A program made the translations under genes and the position numbers. A DNA stretch of 64,000 nucleotides, taken from assembly GCA_015143295.1 (NCBI GenBank), contig CM026556.1, forward strand, positions 17,112,547 to 17,176,546, read 5' to 3'. The first letter of the stretch is position 1. Each line of letters opens with the position of its first letter. The notes below the pieces were generated by a model, which worked only from the letters and a program-made list of their open reading frames with translations, had not been told where the DNA came from and made no database searches. Positions 1-9,258 of this stretch are shown in pieces. This DNA comes from Tetracentron sinense (taxonomy: Eukaryota; Streptophyta; Magnoliopsida; Trochodendrales; Trochodendraceae).

Positions 1-128
1 TATATACATACACAAATCCAAGTTTATACAAAAAGTAATCCATACGAAAGAGTGGACATGCCCGCCAAAATACATAAATCTAACTCTCATCTCACCCACA
101 GCTAATCCACTCAGAATCTAATCACCAC

Positions 129-248
129 CTACTGATAACCCTCTACGGGAGGTTCCTCCAAAGGCTCCTCGGCGTACTCCTCTTCCACCCATGGACCAGG
201 AGCACAAACATCAAATGGGGCAGCAGCTCCCTCAGAACCTGCCGACAA
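129..248 (-). CDS. Conserved short LTR reading frame (start lost, TTG)
   Basis: This is the minus-strand member of a 38-39-codon reading frame found in every LTR of the window. It ends in TAG at 129-131. The frame is open, but the codon aligned with ATG in the others is TTG (246-248). The predicted product is short and acidic, with the core PWVEEEY and the end PPVEGYQ. I recognise no family. It may be untranslated; the case for coding rests on comparison with the six other copies. Confidence 0.4.
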   Translation of the reverse strand: MSAGSEGAAAPFDVCAPGPWVEEEYAEEPLEEPPVEGYQ

Positions 249-599
249 AAGAAGTACGGCTGAGCATGGAATACTCAGCGGGTACTAAATACTAACCAAC
301 AATTATAGCGTAGAAATAGCAATACATAATCAGGAGCAATTCATATATGTCAAACGGAAACAATTCACATCATACAAGGAAGTAAAGCAGTTTATAATCA
401 TGCTTGTAATTCGTAGAAAACCGATAAATCCTCTTGAAACATCGTGTGCTTGACTTGACTTGAAATATCTTTTTGTACTTGAAAGCTTGTCATGTCTATC
501 TTGCTTGATTCTTGTATGTCGTGTCATGTCATGCATGTCATGCGTGCTTGCTTGTGATCATGTAACTTGTGAGATATCCTTGTGAGGTGTCCTTGTGAG

Positions 600-750
600 A
601 TGCCTTGAGAGGGAAGGGAGACCCTTCTTTATGCAATGCACTTGCGAGGGAAGGGAGACCCTTCTTTATGATATGTATGTACTTGCGAGGGAAGGGAGAC
701 CCTTCTTCATGATATGCACTTGTGAGTGAGGGGAGACCCCTCGTGGAATG
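600..750 (-). repeat. Hairpin array, GAAGGGTCTCCCTTC type
   Basis: Four short tandem units each contain a GGGAAGGGAGACCCTTC-like inverted repeat (near 604, 646, 687 and 727). Read along the LTR, the unit is GAAGGG-TCT-CCCTTC, a 6-bp stem with a 3-nt loop. The fourth copy is altered to GAGGGGAGACCCCTC, which keeps pairing by compensating change. The same array sits at the matching place in all gypsy LTRs here. Confidence 0.75.
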
Positions 751-1675
751 TTGGTTCTTGTCTTCTTGTGAAAAACGAGGTAAAACATATCGTAGGATAT
801 GTCCCACCTCTAACCATGTTCTTGAAAACCTCGATAAATCATGTCATGCATGCCGTGCTCGTGGAAACCGTGTACATACTTGCATTCAAATTTAAAGATG
901 ACATTTGGGTAATTTCACAACACATATAGCATCAAAGATTGAGTAATGTAGTATTCATAGCATTATGGGAAAACAGGAAACACACTATCATAGTCCCTAG
1001 CAATATTCATAATTTATTAGGCATGCATTTCCAGATTTTCAGCTCACTGTGTTCACCTTGGCATTTCATCAAACATGGTGTGTTCATTATGGATTTACCC
1101 TACAACATGCTTTTCTAGATGGGTTTTACTCAAATCATACATGTACATTCATTATTGGAACAATGCCCTTCCCCATTTGTTCATCACACACAACCATTGG
1201 CATCCAATCGCCCATTCCATCTCCATTCACCATTCACCATTCACCATTCACCATGTACCATTTATCCATCTCATAGCACATGTGTAAATGAAAGAAAATG
1301 AAGAGAAAAGAAGGGGAAAGAGGAACTATAACTAGGAGGGTAGTAAGAAGCACCGACCTTGAAGAAATGAGGAAGAAACCCCTTTCCAAAACGACTGTGT
1401 AGCTGCTGCCCTAGTTTGAGGAGATGCTCCTCACGAGTTTGTGCCTTGATCTTGAAGAAAAACGGGCTGGAGGTTGATCTAGGGTTTCAAACCCTTTGAT
1501 TTCTCTCCCAAATGGAAACCCTAGGTTGGAATCGCCTTCTCCTCTTTCTTCTATTCTCTCAAACTCTCTAAGTGTCGAATGATGCCCTAAAGGCTCAGAT
1601 TAAACTCTTAAGGTAAGAGTGAACTGACCAAAAGACCGAAATACCCTTATTGGGATTTCTGTGAATAGTGCTATG

Positions 1676-2125
1676 AATAGTGCCAACTCGTTGTGCTGTG
1701 AATAGTGCCAACTCGTTGTCCTGTGAATAGTGCCAACTCGTTGTGCTGTGAATAGTGCCAACTCGTTGTACTATGAATAGTGCCAACTCGTTGTGCTGTG
1801 AATAGTGCCAACTCGTTGTATTATGAATAGTGCCAACTCGTTGTGCTGTGAATAGTGCCAACTCGTTGTGCTGTGAATAGTGCCAACTCGTTGTGCTGTG
1901 AATAGTGCCAACTCGTTGTGCTGTGAATAGTGCCAACTCGTTGTGCTGTGAATAGTGCCAACTCGTTGTGCTGTGAATAGTGCCAACTCGTTGTGCTGTG
2001 AATAGTGCCAACTCGTTGTGCTGTGAATAGTGCCAACTCGTTGTACTATGAATAGTGCCAACTCGTTGTGCTGTGAATAGTGCCAACTCGTTGTACTATG
2101 AATAGTGCCAACTCGTTGTGCTGTA
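1676..2125 (-). repeat. 25-bp minisatellite, 18 copies, inside LTR
   Basis: The core TGCCAACTCGTTG recurs exactly every 25 bp from 1681 to 2106, giving 18 copies. Variation is limited to a few positions (TGTGCTG, TGTACTA, TGTCCTG, TGTATTA). It is followed at about 2126-2174 by two copies of a 23-bp unit containing CGTGCCCGTGGTGAG. Because 25 is not a multiple of 3, all three frames read as a periodic protein; these are artefacts of the repeat. The array occupies the LTR position that holds CGATCG palindromes in the other families. Confidence 0.95.
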
Positions 2126-2481
2126 CAAACGTGCCCGTGGTGAGTTGTACAACGTGCCCGTGGTGAGTTGTACAACGGATGCACACAGTATACGTTTTCC
2201 TACAGGTACAGACTGTTTTGGCCATATCTTTTGACTCGTTCGTTCGATTTTGACGATTCAACTTGCGTTGTGTTCGTACTTCGAAGAGGAACAATTCTGA
2301 CATTTCAAAATTTCCAAATTCTTCCTCATTTATTAATCATACCTCTAAAAAGGCAAGATGACAACGAAAGTGTCATGTATTAAGCATGGAAAAGTCTGGG
2401 GCTCTACATTTGCAATGGAATTACACTTTGTGGGTCACCAACATCTTTCCGACTTAAAGAGGTAGACTCTCTTACGCCCGT

Positions 2482-3354
2482 TTGTGTGTAGAGATTTCCG
2501 CGACGGATGAGCTTCCAGATCTGATTGATGTGCAAAGAACAGATGGCACCATTTTTCACCAGAAAGTCCAGTATGATTGGAAACCTCTGCGATGCCCTAG
2601 ATGTGTGTTGTTTGGACACTCTGAAGCTAAATGTGAAACCAAACAGGTTTTCGTCCCAAAAGCTGTGACAAATACTCTGGGGAATCGAGATGCTGAACCA
2701 CCTATTTCTGCCAGCACTCCTCCTGCTGGGCCTGCTGACCTGCTTGATGCTCGAATGACAGAGTCTCCCACCTTGCTAGAGAAGGGAGAATATGGTGGTC
2801 ATTCTTCTCATACTGAGTTGCTGAGGGAAGTGAGCCCCAATGTTCACAATGTTACAGAAGATAGTGATGGGGACGAAGATGATTCTTCTGTTGCAGTTGG
2901 GTTCGCTTCATATCGCCCATCACCTGTTCGACAATTTGCTTCTTTGAAAGCCCTAAATGAAGCTCTCCACAGTAACCCTCTCATTGATTGGGAACTCCAG
3001 GACAACTTAGCTCATGAGGAAGACATGGACCTTCTACAATCTCTCAGCCCTGCTCAACCAAAATTCATTCCTGATCATAACGTGGGAACTGCGAATGCCT
3101 ATCTTGGACCCATCGTTGCTCCCCAGGATGGTGATACAATGCTCAGTCCAAATAGGTTTGATGCTCTTGCATCTCTCGATGAAGATTCTTGCTCTGTTTT
3201 GCACACCCCCTCTGCAGCTCGATCAAGTCGCGGGGCATTCAAGAAATCTTCCCAGGCTAGAGGAACCCCTCCTTCTACCCAGGCCAGTCGGCGTGCAGAG
3301 TTAGCTAGTAAGGCTTGTGATAATTTATCTGTTGGGGACCACCCAAATCTCTAA
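2482..3354 (+). pseudogene. LINE ORF1 protein, C-terminal part
   Basis: This would encode the nucleic-acid-binding protein that packages LINE RNA. The visible 290 codons begin in the conserved segment before the zinc knuckle. The knuckle is at residues 38-51: CPRC, then H and C with CX2CX4HX4C spacing, preceded by YDWKPLRC, which is typical of plant LINE ORF1. A low-complexity acidic and Ser/Pro-rich tail follows, as is usual. The ATG at 2482 is an internal methionine rather than a true start: related coding sequence continues upstream to 2410 with a frame disturbance, and the N-terminal domain is missing. The stop at 3352-3354 is 9 bp before the ORF2 ATG, matching the tight ORF1/ORF2 spacing of these elements. 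Confidence 0.8.
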
Positions 3355-3363
3355 ATATTTTAA

Positions 3364-3695
3364 ATGAATAAGATTGCTGCCTGGAACATTCGCGGTCTCA
3401 ATGATCCCCTCAAGCAAGCGGAGATCAGAAAACTTATTGCTGTTCACAAGCTATCCATGCTTGCGATTTTGGAAACCAGAGTTCGTAAAGCCAATTTCCT
3501 GAAAACTTTCAAGCATATTGCCCGTGGTTGGAGTTATGCCGATAATTATGATCACTCTACTCTTGGCAGGATCTGGGTGTTATGGAATCCTAACTACTAT
3601 CATGTCCAAGTTCTCAAAGCCACTGACCAATTTATACACTGTAAAGTATCTGAATGCAACTCTTCGGTGACTTTGCTCTCTTCATTTATGCTTAA
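3364..3695 (+). pseudogene. LINE ORF2 N-terminus: AP-like endonuclease, broken
   Basis: This is the start of the L1-type endonuclease that nicks target DNA for target-primed reverse transcription. The motif WNIRG follows the start, and LETR supplies the catalytic glutamate region. The frame beginning at 3364 loses homology near 3675 because of a frameshift; homology resumes in the frame of the downstream RT ORF. That frame also has a TAA at 3693-3695. The rest of the endonuclease (LGDFN, SDHSP) therefore lies in the next entry. The ATG at 3364 is well supported because WNIRG lies a few residues in, as in related elements. Confidence 0.82.
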
Positions 3696-3767
3696 AACAG
3701 TGAGTCGGATCGTCGCTATCTCTGGCAAGATCTCCTTTCCATAGATAGTCCTCTGGAACCGTGGATT

Positions 3768-6700
3768 ATGCTTGGAGACTTTAATGTTATTCGCTTTCAA
3801 GGGGAAAAGGTTGGAGGAGCTACTTTTCAACCATGCAACTCTAGTTCATTTAATGATTGTCTCCATCACCTGGGCATGTTCGATATCAAGAGCAAAGGTC
3901 TATTTTGTACTTGGAGCAATTCTTCAACCTCCAGCACTCGTCGTATTCAATGCAAACTGGACAGAGTCCTCATTAACATTAACTGGTGCACTCGCTTTGT
4001 TGGATCAGAGGCTGATTTCCTTTCTCCAGGTATTTCTGATCACTCCCCCATGATTGTCCTGCTTAGACCTCCACCGCCAAGAGGACAAAGACCTTTTAAA
4101 ATTTTCAATTTCTGGACGGATCATCCTGATTTCAAGGCCATAGTTTCTGAGGTTTGGCAGTCTCCGGTGGTGGGCAACCCAATGTTTCAACTAGTTCAGA
4201 AACTTAAGGCCCTCAAAGTTCGACTCAGGGGATGGAGCAAAGAGAACTTCAGCAATCTCAACTCTCGAGTGGCCCATTCTAAACAAGTTCTGGAGGTGGT
4301 CCAAATGCAGCTTCATTCTAATCCTCATGACGAATCTCTTATTGCAGTGGAAAAGAGTTTTCTTCGGGATTACTGCCTTCTAGCAAGATCAGAAGAAGCC
4401 TCTATCAGACAAAAATCCAGACTCTTGTGGCTATCCTTGGGGGATAATAATACTAAATTCTTTCATAAGAGTCTTGCATCTCGACGAGGCTTCAATCGAA
4501 TCTCTTCAATTACTGATAATGATATTCTCCTCAACCAAGAAGATGAGATTAGTTCAGCAGGAGTCAAATACTTTGAAAACCTCTTATCCAGACCTTCGGC
4601 TGAGAGAGATTTAGCCCCAGAGGACATCCCCTGTTTTGCTACTGTTGACTCTCAAGACTATCCTCTCCTTACCAGTTCCATTACACCCTCTGAAATCAAA
4701 TGGGCTTTTTTTGACTGTCATGATGAAAAGTCCCCTAGTCCTGATGGATATACTGCTCTTTTCTTCAAAGTTTGTTGGGACATTGTTGAACGAGATGTTG
4801 TCAAGGCGGTTCAGAATTTTTTCAGATCCTCCAGAATGCTGTCTGAGTTGAACTCAACTCTAATATCCTTAATACCAAAAGTGCCCAGACCGAACTCTTT
4901 TTCGGATTATCGCCCTATCTCCTTATGCAACATTGTATACAAATGTATCTCAAAAATCCTTGCAGCTCGCCTCAGTTTGTTTCTTTCTTCCATTATAAGT
5001 GGAAATAATCGGCTTTTTTTAAAGGGGCGCAATATTTCTGACAGTATTCTTCTCACCCATGAGCTTGTGAGGAACTATCATCGCGACAAAGGCAGTCCAC
5101 GATGTGCTATCAAGATTGATCTGATGAAGGCTTTTGACACGGTGCGATGGGATTATCTGATTTTAGTTCTGCAGAAGATGCAATTCCCTGACATCTTTAT
5201 TCAATGGCTAATTCCTTGTTTCACCACGCCTCGCTTCTCTGTGGTCATAAATGGATCTCCCCAAGGTTATTTTAGTAGCTCTCGTGGCCTTCGCCAGGGA
5301 GACCCTCTATCGCCCTTTCTATTTGTCATTGCTATGGAAGGCTTCTCATCCCTGCTCAATCAAGCTGCCAGAGTTGGTCTTATATCTTTGCATCCAAGGT
5401 GTGATAATCCCCTCCTTACTCACATTAGTTTCGCTGATGACTTATTTGTTTTTCTTAAAGCAGACCAACGAACAGCCTCGGAACTTGGAGCAGTTCTAGT
5501 CAAATTTTCATCAATCTCAGGCCTCCATCCCAATTCTGATAAAAGCCAGATGTTTTTTGCGGGGACAGCTCCCTCTACTCAATCCCTTTTTAAACGCATT
5601 TTGAAATTTCGAATTGGAAGTTTGCCTGTCAAATACCTTGGCATGCCCCTTATTTCTGGTCGTCTATCTACTGCTGTTTGTCAACCGCTGCTCGATAGGA
5701 TTCTCAACAAGATTCAAAACTGGAAAGCTAACTTCCTCTCCTATGCAGGGCGACTGGAGCTCATTAAATCTACCTTGAACAGCATGCATATCTACTGGAC
5801 CAAGTTGCTCATTCTCCCCAAATCTGTAGCCAAGAAAATTGAACAAATCTGCTGCAAATTTCTTTGGTCTGGCTGTGATCTTCGACACAAAATTCATCCT
5901 ATCTCCTGGTCTACTATCTGCAGGCCAAAGAATGAAGGTGGCCTAGGCATTCGTAAACTTACGGACTGGAATCAAGCAGGTATTATTCGCCAAGTATGGG
6001 CTATTGCTTCCCACACCAATAGCTTATGGGTGCAGTGGTGTTACAAGAAACTTATCAGACACAATTTTTTCTGGACAATGAAAATTCCCGTTGAATGTTC
6101 TTGGAGCTGGCGGAAAATTCTTCAATCAAGAGATCTGGCCAAAGATCATATTACTCATTCCATAGCTGATGGATCCAGAACTTCCCTCTGGCATGATCCC
6201 TGGCATTCATTGGGCATTCTCTTTGAGCAATTCGGTGAGCGCCTTCAATATGATTCGGGCCTTCCAAGAGATGCTACAGTTGCCTCTATCATCTCTGACT
6301 CTTCCTGGAATCTGCCACCTGCAGTTTCAGCAGATCTCTCAAAAGTTTGGAATGCTCTTCAACAGACGGATATCAATTCTTCCTTACCAGCTGATCGTGT
6401 GATTTGGAAACTTAATAGCAAAGGATCTTACTCTCTCAAGTCAGCCTGGAATAGCCTTCGCTCGAATCAGCCCTTTGTTCCTTGGTGGAGCCTTGTTTGG
6501 TCTGGTAAGTTTATTCCCCGTCACTCCTTTATCTCCTGGCTTGCCATATCCAACAAACTTCTTACTCAAGACCACCTCCTATCCCTCAATATCATCACCC
6601 ATTCCCGTTGTATTTTCTGTTGGGCATCTTCTGAAAGCACCCAACACTTATTTTTTGAATGCCTCTTCACTAACCAAATCTGGAAAACCATCCTTCGCCT

Positions 6701-7028
6701 TTGTCGCTACTCTTCCCGACTAATTTTGCCTTGGAACAACGAGATTGATTGGGCTGCTACAGCTTTTCATGGTCGGCAACTTATCCAAAACATCAAGAGA
6801 ATAGCCTTCAGTGCTACTATATACCACATATGGAGTGAAAGAAACAATCGAATCTTCTCCAACACCTTCAAGCCCGTGGACTACATCACTGCCTCCATAA
6901 TTACAGATACCAGGCTCAAGATTGAGGCCTTAAATACTCAAGTGGAAGACACGGCCTCAACTAGAGAATTCCTTAATGCTTGGCAGATTACTGTTGGTTT
7001 CTTTCTTAAACCGCAGAGATGGTGCTGA
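3768..7028 (+). CDS. LINE ORF2 main frame: endonuclease end, reverse transcriptase, zinc-finger region
   Basis: An uninterrupted 1086-codon frame. In order it contains the LGDFN endonuclease motif at its start, GISDHSP at about residue 90, RT fingers (DYRPISLCN), RT palm (KIDLMKAFD, RQGDPLSPFLF, then the catalytic FADD), thumb (YLGMPL), and the C-terminal zinc-binding RVT region (C and H residues around CIFCWASSESTQHLFFEC). It copies LINE RNA at the target nick. The homologous frame begins upstream, so the ATG at 3768 is internal. It ends at a TGA (7026-7028); the truncated relative at 54551 has a sense codon there, so this is a nonsense mutation separating the RNase H domain. The long open frame with intact FADD suggests recent activity of the family. 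Confidence 0.88.
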   Translation: MLGDFNVIRFQGEKVGGATFQPCNSSSFNDCLHHLGMFDIKSKGLFCTWSNSSTSSTRRIQCKLDRVLININWCTRFVGSEADFLSPGISDHSPMIVLLRPPPPRGQRPFKIFNFWTDHPDFKAIVSEVWQSPVVGNPMFQLVQKLKALKVRLRGWSKENFSNLNSRVAHSKQVLEVVQMQLHSNPHDESLIAVEKSFLRDYCLLARSEEASIRQKSRLLWLSLGDNNTKFFHKSLASRRGFNRISSITDNDILLNQEDEISSAGVKYFENLLSRPSAERDLAPEDIPCFATVDSQDYPLLTSSITPSEIKWAFFDCHDEKSPSPDGYTALFFKVCWDIVERDVVKAVQNFFRSSRMLSELNSTLISLIPKVPRPNSFSDYRPISLCNIVYKCISKILAARLSLFLSSIISGNNRLFLKGRNISDSILLTHELVRNYHRDKGSPRCAIKIDLMKAFDTVRWDYLILVLQKMQFPDIFIQWLIPCFTTPRFSVVINGSPQGYFSSSRGLRQGDPLSPFLFVIAMEGFSSLLNQAARVGLISLHPRCDNPLLTHISFADDLFVFLKADQRTASELGAVLVKFSSISGLHPNSDKSQMFFAGTAPSTQSLFKRILKFRIGSLPVKYLGMPLISGRLSTAVCQPLLDRILNKIQNWKANFLSYAGRLELIKSTLNSMHIYWTKLLILPKSVAKKIEQICCKFLWSGCDLRHKIHPISWSTICRPKNEGGLGIRKLTDWNQAGIIRQVWAIASHTNSLWVQWCYKKLIRHNFFWTMKIPVECSWSWRKILQSRDLAKDHITHSIADGSRTSLWHDPWHSLGILFEQFGERLQYDSGLPRDATVASIISDSSWNLPPAVSADLSKVWNALQQTDINSSLPADRVIWKLNSKGSYSLKSAWNSLRSNQPFVPWWSLVWSGKFIPRHSFISWLAISNKLLTQDHLLSLNIITHSRCIFCWASSESTQHLFFECLFTNQIWKTILRLCRYSSRLILPWNNEIDWAATAFHGRQLIQNIKRIAFSATIYHIWSERNNRIFSNTFKPVDYITASIITDTRLKIEALNTQVEDTASTREFLNAWQITVGFFLKPQRWC

Positions 7029-7523
7029 TGGTCCCTGCCTCCTCTAGGCTTCTGGGTTCTAAATAGTGATGGCTCAATTAGAAATGGTTTCAGCGGGTTT
7101 CGGTGGCATTTTGCGTGATGCAATGGTCATCCTCTTCTAGCTTTCGCGGAAGGAGTGGAGGGAACTGATATCCTACAGCTGGAAATCCTAGCCATTGAAA
7201 GAGGCATTGATCTAGCTACGGCCCAAGGTATTCAGCACCTCCATATTAATACAGACTCGCTGCAAGCCTCTCAGTTACTGAACGCTTCTAATGATCCTCC
7301 TTGGTACTTGGCGAATTTAGTTATGAGATGTATTCTCAAGCTATCCCACTTTTCAGCATATTCTATTCATCATATTTGGCGGGAAAGTAACTCGGCAGCT
7401 GATTTTCTAGCCAAATTTTGTATTCTCAATAGCTCTATTGTTCTTTTGCCAAGGGAGTTTTCCTCTGCACTTTTATCCATTTTGGAAAAGGAAAGATCGG
7501 GTTGTAATTACCTTAGATTGTAA
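7029..7523 (+). pseudogene. LINE ORF2 RNase H domain, interrupted
   Basis: This lies in the same frame as the RT ORF, after two nonsense codons (TGA at 7026-7028 and 7116-7118). NSDGS carries the first RNase H aspartate, LEILAIERG the glutamate, INTDSLQ the second aspartate and AADFLAKF the last. Plant L1-like LINEs often carry this domain to degrade the RNA strand. The stretch from 7155 is open to the stop at 7521-7523. The segment around 7090-7120 is diverged relative to the copy at 54770. Confidence 0.75.
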
Positions 7524-7555
7524 TCCCTTTTCTTTTTTAATTTATATATCTGGTC

Positions 7556-7604
7556 GGGGTCTGCCTAACCCCAGCTTACCTTCCAAAAAAAAAAAAAAAA
7601 AAAC
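7556..7604 (+). other. LINE 3' terminal hairpin and poly(A) tail
   Basis: GGGGTCTGCCTAACCCC at 7556-7572 forms a 5-bp stem with a 7-nt loop. It is followed by AGCTTACCTTCC and about 19 A. The same hairpin closes the other two LINEs (44506, 55212). It is likely a 3' recognition element for the RT. Confidence 0.75.
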
Positions 7605-9258
7605 TAGCCCAATAAAGAACACATCGAGACTGAGGAATGATGTTAAGACTAAACAGGCGATCTTGGGTTTGAAGGCTATTGGAAAGAGCGAGCCAAGCTG
7701 TAAAGGAATGTCTCGGGATACAGTGAGAGCACCAGGCTAAGTTCCTTCGTGAAGAAGGGGGAGATTGGGTTTGAATTCTATCCCATGCCGATTTCAGAGA
7801 AGAGGTGCCATTGCTGTTGGGGGTCCATATAATTCTATTAGAAGGAAGCGAAGAGTTGATGTTGAAAGAGGAGAGTTCATTCCAAGCAGACATGAGATCG
7901 GCGGAGAGAGCTAGAGGGGGAGTCCATGAAGAGCCAAACATAATATCAGAAACTTTTGCCTCTCTCGGGAGACCTGAATTATATTGAATACGATCGCCAA
8001 AGTGTTCAAAGAATGCCCAAAGGATGCCACGGATCATACCAGAGAGAAGTTTGAGAGCCAGTAGCAATGGAGCAAGTGATATGTCCTTTAGCGAGATTTC
8101 TGACTTGAAGAATTTTTCTCCAGACCCAAGAACAATCAGAGGGGATCTTGAGAGCCCAAAAATGTTTTTGGCGAATCAGATTCTTGTGGCACCATTTGAG
8201 CCATAAGCTTTCAGCATGAGTTATATAGACCATATAGTTGGCGAATGATTCCAGCTTTGTTCCAATCTGTAACTCTCCGGAGTCCTAGTCCACCTTCATC
8301 TTTTGGCCTGCATATAGATGTCCACGCAATTGGACGGATTTTCCTCTGCATATCAAGCCCAGACCAGAGAAAATTACAGCAAATTTGTTCGATCTTCTTA
8401 GTGATGGATTTGGGAAGGATAAGAAGCTTAGTCCAATAGATATGAAGATTATTGAGGGCAGATTGATGAGTTCAGCACGACGAGCGTATGAGAGGAATCT
8501 TGCTTCCCAACTTTTCACTTTAGATAAAATGCTGTCAATCAAAGGTTGGCAAGTTGCCGCTGAAAGTCTACCGGAGATTAAAGGCACACCCAAATATTTA
8601 ACTGGCAGCTTCTCGATCCTGAAGTTCAAAATGCGCTTGAAAGCTGATTGGGTACTAGAAGCTGCTCCCGCAAAGAACATTTGGCTTTTAAGGGGGTTTG
8701 GTTTTAGACCCGAGATAGCTGAGAATTTTGAGAGCACTTTGCCGAGCTCGAGAGCTGAGGAGATATCTGCTTTTAAGAAAACAAAAAGGTCATTAACGAA
8801 ACTAATATGAGAGATTAGAGGGTTGCCGCACCTGGGGTGGGGAGTTAAAAGGCCTGTAGTCATGGCATAGTTGAAGAGGCCAGAGAAACCATCCATAGCA
8901 ATGACAAATAGGAAAGGGGATAGAGGGTCGCCTTGCTGTAGACCCCGAGAGCTTTGGAAGTATCGATGAGGAGAGCCATTTATAACTACCGAAAATCTGG
9001 GTGTGGTAAAACAGGGAATTAACCATCGAATAAATGATGAAGGAAATCCCATGATCGGAAGCATTTTGATTAGATAATCCCAGCGAACCATATCAAAGGC
9101 TTTTTGAAGATCAATCTTAATAGCGCTGTGTGGAGCCCCTTTGTTGCGGTGGTAGTTGCGAACTAATTCATGAGTGAGGAGAACACTATCAGAGATGTTG
9201 TGTCCCTTGATGAAAGCAGATTGATTGTCACTGATAATGGAGGGTAGGACCTTTTTGA
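7605..9258 (-). mobile_element. LINE family A fragment, minus strand
   Basis: Minus-strand ORF2 sequence closely resembling the plus-strand LINE at 2410. Going from 9258 downward it contains RT fingers (SDNQSAFIKGHN), KIDLQKAFD, QQGDPLSPFLF, then FVND where the active motif should be FADD, and YLGVPL. Two frameshifts, near 8285-8230 and about 8060, split the rest, which runs to the CVLYWAS zinc-finger region and stops at 7605. It ends mid-domain against the poly(A) of the plus-strand LINE, so the missing 3' part should lie left of that insertion, outside the window. The altered catalytic motif and the frameshifts make it inactive. Confidence 0.85.

Larger units (their letters stand above)
1..2408 (-). 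repeat. Ty3/gypsy LTR, minus strand, cut by window edge
   Basis: Read on the minus strand, this starts at 2408 with the same TGTAGAGCC head as the plus-strand LTRs at 15313 and 38742. It shares their later blocks in the same order: a TTGAC-containing block (2221-2270), leader-like sequence, the GGGAGACCC hairpin array (600-750), a GCTGAG/CTCAGC hairpin (259-279) and a short conserved reading frame (129-248). Its 3' end, and the rest of the element, lie beyond base 1. The adjoining 2410 onward is the middle of a LINE ORF1, so this LTR belongs to an element inserted into that LINE. It differs from the other LTRs by carrying an 18-copy minisatellite where they carry palindrome arrays. Which LTR of its element it is follows from the flank: it is the 5' LTR. 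Confidence 0.88.
2410..7604 (+). mobile_element. L1-clade LINE (family A), 5' end lost at LTR junction
   Basis: The order is ORF1 with a zinc knuckle, endonuclease, reverse transcriptase, C-terminal zinc-finger region, RNase H, a 3' hairpin and poly(A), which is the plan of plant L1-like LINEs with an RNase H domain. The left end falls inside ORF1 exactly where the minus-strand LTR starts, so the 5' part should continue beyond that retrotransposon outside the window. The right end is a run of about 19 A at 7586-7604 and abuts a minus-strand LINE broken mid-ORF, consistent with insertion of this LINE into that older one. ORF2 has one frameshift and three in-frame stops, so the copy is dead, yet its RT frame is unbroken for 1086 codons. 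Confidence 0.92.

Noticed and set aside
600-750. Regularly spaced short repeats considered as a CRISPR array
   Set aside because: The spacers are related to each other, the genome is a plant, and the same array sits in every LTR.
1595-2184. Open frames of 137-163 codons with a 25-residue periodic protein
   Set aside because: All frames across the 25-bp minisatellite are open and periodic because 25 is not divisible by 3; no start context or homology, and it lies in an LTR.
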